A DNA stretch of 9,522 nucleotides from CAIVAT01 sp037128705 (lineage in GTDB: Bacteria > Bacteroidota > Bacteroidia > Bacteroidales > FEN-979), in assembly GCA_037128705.1 (NCBI GenBank), contig JBAXVX010000064.1, forward strand, positions 1 through 9,522, read 5' to 3'. Shown here in pieces: positions 8,113 to 9,522 of the stretch (its first letter is position 1; every line of letters begins with the position of its first letter). A program made the position numbers and the translations under genes. The notes below the pieces were generated by a model. It was not told where the DNA came from. It saw nothing but the letters and a program-made list of their open reading frames with translations, and did no database searches.

Positions 8113-8120
8113 CAAAGGTA
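8113..8120 (-). promoter_or_regulatory. Bacteroidota-type -7 promoter box for the exporter operon
   Basis: The minus strand reads TACCTTTG, a perfect match to the TAnnTTTG consensus of the major sigma factor of Bacteroidota. It lies 22 bp before the TolC ATG, so the transcript would have a leader of only about 15-18 nt. The -33 element is poor: the nearest TTG is about 14 nt upstream, closer than the usual ~19-21. An activator might compensate. The box sits in the 102-bp gap after pth, so the exporter genes have their own promoter. Confidence 0.6.
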
Positions 8121-8192
8121 TCATATTAAACACCCAATTCTTTATTCCGATCACCTAATTATTTCCTGGAGGTCATTTCAGCAGGCAGCTTA

Positions 8193-8756
8193 TTATCTTT
8201 TATTAAAGAAATTCATTGTTCGTTCGGTTCCGATCAGCACAAAACTCTTGATAAGTTCTACCGTTATTTCGATCCTGGGGATCAGGACCTTGGTCTCCTC
8301 TGTGGTCCACTGCCCCAAGACATAATCAACCTGGTACCCTTTGGCGAAATCGCTGCCGATGCCGATCCGCAGTCGGGCGAATTCAGTGGTTTCAATGGTT
8401 TCGATGATGCTGATCAGGCCGTTATGGCCCCCGTCACTCCCTTTGGCCTTTAACCGGAGTGCTCCCAGCGGCAGGGCAAGGTCGTCGACAATGACCAGAA
8501 CATTTTCTTTTGGGATATCCTCTTTTTGCATCCAGTACCGCACCGCCTTCCCGCTCAGGTTCATATAGGTTGTCGGCTTGATCACCACCAGCGTCCGTCC
8601 CTTCAGCGACATCCGGGCCATCGAGGCAAGCCGGCCCACTCCGAACGTGGCCTTGAAGTTCAACGCCAGGGCATCCGCCACCGTAAAACCGATGTTATGA
8701 CGCGTATCAGCATACTCGTCCCCGATATTCCCCAAACCTACAATCAGATACTTCAC
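8193..8756 (-). CDS. pth: Peptidyl-tRNA hydrolase
   Basis: Cleaves peptidyl-tRNAs that drop off the ribosome, recycling tRNA in the cytosol; normally essential. The 187-residue protein has the full family length. Visible key residues are Asn10, catalytic His20 in DTRHNIGF, Asn66 in PTTYMNLSG (61-69), Asp91 in VDDLALPLG, and Asn112 in GSDGGHNGL. The N-terminal motif is GLGNIG rather than the usual GLGNPG; I recall this variant from Bacteroidota homologues, so it is a lineage trait rather than a defect. The start codon is GTG (8754-8756); an in-frame TAA 12 bases further upstream (8769-8771), inside the octamer repeats, rules out an earlier start. It follows rplY, a common pairing, but an intrinsic terminator lies between the two. 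Confidence 0.96.
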   Translation of the reverse strand: MKYLIVGLGNIGDEYADTRHNIGFTVADALALNFKATFGVGRLASMARMSLKGRTLVVIKPTTYMNLSGKAVRYWMQKEDIPKENVLVIVDDLALPLGALRLKAKGSDGGHNGLISIIETIETTEFARLRIGIGSDFAKGYQVDYVLGQWTTEETKVLIPRIEITVELIKSFVLIGTERTMNFFNKR

Positions 8757-8760
8757 TTTC

Positions 8761-8808
8761 TTACCCTGTTACCCTGTCACCTTGTTACCTTGTCACCCTG
8801 TTACTTTA
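8761..8808. repeat. Six degenerate tandem copies of an 8-bp unit
   Basis: On the plus strand the units are TTACCCTG, TTACCCTG, TCACCTTG, TTACCTTG, TCACCCTG and a decayed TTACTTTA. The first five fit TYACCYTG, with changes only at positions 2 and 6, both C/T transitions. A further half copy (TTAC) begins at 8809. The array fills the pth leader, from four bases before its GTG almost to the rplY terminator. Read as protein on the plus strand, such arrays give peptides like CHLVTLSPC, which I recall as spurious database proteins, so similar arrays are probably widespread. Too short and without spacers, so not CRISPR. Confidence 0.85.
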
Positions 8809-8814
8809 TTACTC

Positions 8815-8851
8815 AAAAAAGAAGGTGCAAAGTTACGCACCCTGCACCTTC
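8815..8851 (-). terminator. Intrinsic terminator after rplY
   Basis: A perfect 9-bp stem (GAAGGTGCA at 8821-8829 with TGCACCTTC at 8843-8851) encloses a 13-nt loop. On the minus strand it is followed directly by six Ts. It starts about 26 bp past the rplY stop codon. There is no T-run on the other side, so it acts on minus-strand transcripts only. It separates rplY from pth, implying that pth relies on read-through or on a promoter I cannot identify between the two. Confidence 0.82.
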
Positions 8852-8877
8852 CTTCAAAAATAATCTTTCAATTTGCT

Positions 8878-9522
8878 TTAGGCTTTCTTTGCGCCAGCAG
8901 GGGCAGCGGCAGTTGCGGCAGCAGGAGCAGCACCGGCAGCAGCAGCACCTTCCTGGCCAGGAAGAACTTCTTCAACAACGGCACGTGCTGTACGTACGCC
9001 AACGATTACACTGCTTGCAGGATCAAGGAAGGTGACATTTTCAAGCACCATACCGGAAACCTTTACAGAATCGCCGATCTCGAGTCCGTCAATGGACACG
9101 GTAACCTCATCAGGCAGGTTTTGAACCAAAGCCTTGATCACGAGCTTACGCATTTTCTTGATCAGTTTGCCGCCGCGGAGAACGCCGGGGGCAGTACCGA
9201 TAACCTTAACAGGAACGCCAATGGTGACAGGCTTTTCAGGAATGATCTCCATGAAGTCGACATGCAGCATGCGGTCGGTGACCGGGTGATACTGTACATC
9301 CTGTACGATGGTGTTGATGGTTTTTCCACCAATGTTTAATACAAAAATGTGGGCAACAGGCGTGTGCATGATTTTCATCAGCGCCTTTTCATCTGCCACA
9401 AAGTGGATTTGTTCTTTTCCGCCATACACGACACAGGGCACCTGAAATGCCTTGCGATGCATTTTGGCATCTTTTTTCCCTACGTTCTCGCGAAGAGAAC
9501 CGCTCAATGATACCGTTTTCAT
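8878..9522 (-). CDS. rplY: 50S ribosomal protein L25 / general stress protein CTC
   Basis: Long (CTC/TL5) form of L25, which binds 5S rRNA in the large ribosomal subunit; 214 residues. The N-terminal L25 domain covers about 4-92 (MKTVSLSGSLREN; VVYGGKEQIHFVADEKAL; HVDFMEI at 87-93). The C-terminal TL5 beta-domain covers about 95-185, with IGVPVKVIGTAPGVLRGGKL and LPDEVTVSIDGLEIGDSVKV. A tail of mostly Ala with Gly, Pro and a final AKKA follows (about 190-214). The start ATG is the last three bases of the window, so the gene is complete but its promoter is outside. An intrinsic terminator follows the stop. Confidence 0.95.
   Translation of the reverse strand: MKTVSLSGSLRENVGKKDAKMHRKAFQVPCVVYGGKEQIHFVADEKALMKIMHTPVAHIFVLNIGGKTINTIVQDVQYHPVTDRMLHVDFMEIIPEKPVTIGVPVKVIGTAPGVLRGGKLIKKMRKLVIKALVQNLPDEVTVSIDGLEIGDSVKVSGMVLENVTFLDPASSVIVGVRTARAVVEEVLPGQEGAAAAGAAPAAATAAAPAGAKKA
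8881..8946 (-). repeat. Low-complexity GCN-rich stretch encoding the Ala-rich tail of L25
   Basis: The last 22 codons of rplY (A193-A214) are mostly Ala codons with Gly, Pro and Lys, giving a GCA/GCT-biased low-complexity stretch. Such tails are common at the C-terminus of long L25 proteins and are probably disordered. Slippage could change their length between strains. Confidence 0.6.

Noticed and set aside
8700..8756. GLGNIG instead of GLGNPG in Pth as a sign of a defective enzyme
   Set aside because: The catalytic His20, Asp91 and Asn residues are all present, and I recall the same variant from Bacteroidota Pth proteins.
8761..8816. Possible CRISPR or phage attachment repeat
   Set aside because: Units are 8 bp and contiguous without spacers, and no cas gene or integrase is present.
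8526..9339. Two overlapping plus-strand open frames running through the octamer repeats
   Set aside because: They cover pth, the terminator and rplY in antisense. Their CHLVTLSPC-like part is only the repeat translated.

Overview
The window most likely comes from a member of the Bacteroidota, probably a Bacteroidales-like or environmental lineage with coding DNA at roughly 50-57 % GC and AT-rich spacers. The clues are: an rplY-pth gene pair; a Pth with the GLGNIG N-terminus that I recall from Bacteroidota homologues; almost no Shine-Dalgarno sequences; one perfect Bacteroidota -7 promoter box (TACCTTTG); and a TolC / HlyD / ABC-2 / ABC-2 operon of a layout I associate with this phylum. All eight genes are on the minus strand, so transcription runs from high to low coordinates.

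Right end (9522 to 8193): rplY (ribosomal protein L25/CTC, complete, its ATG being the last three bases of the window) is followed by a good intrinsic terminator. Then comes a run of degenerate 8-bp tandem repeats, and then pth (peptidyl-tRNA hydrolase), which starts with GTG right at the edge of the repeats.

Middle (8120 to 3267): a promoter with a perfect -7 box and a very short leader drives a compact four-gene operon: a TolC-family outer-membrane channel, a HlyD/YbhG-type periplasmic adaptor, and two ABC-2 type inner-membrane permeases. The last three genes are joined by a 2-bp gap and a 4-bp ATGA overlap. Together they look like a tripartite exporter spanning both membranes, but no ATPase gene lies in the operon.

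A 287-bp AT-rich spacer (2980 to 3266) holds a perfect 9-bp hairpin with a short T-run, and a strong but distant AGGAGGG.

Left end (2979 to 28): an MsbA-like ABC exporter (membrane and ATPase domains fused, all nucleotide-binding motifs intact) and, 36 bp downstream, a two-HKD phospholipase D / cardiolipin-synthase-like protein. The pair suggests a lipid or envelope-modification unit, perhaps acquired from another phylum. No tRNA, rRNA, CRISPR array, insertion sequence or integrase is visible. I see no clearly new biological system. The points most worth following are the ABC exporter-PLD pair, the exporter operon lacking an ATPase, and the octamer repeats in the pth leader.
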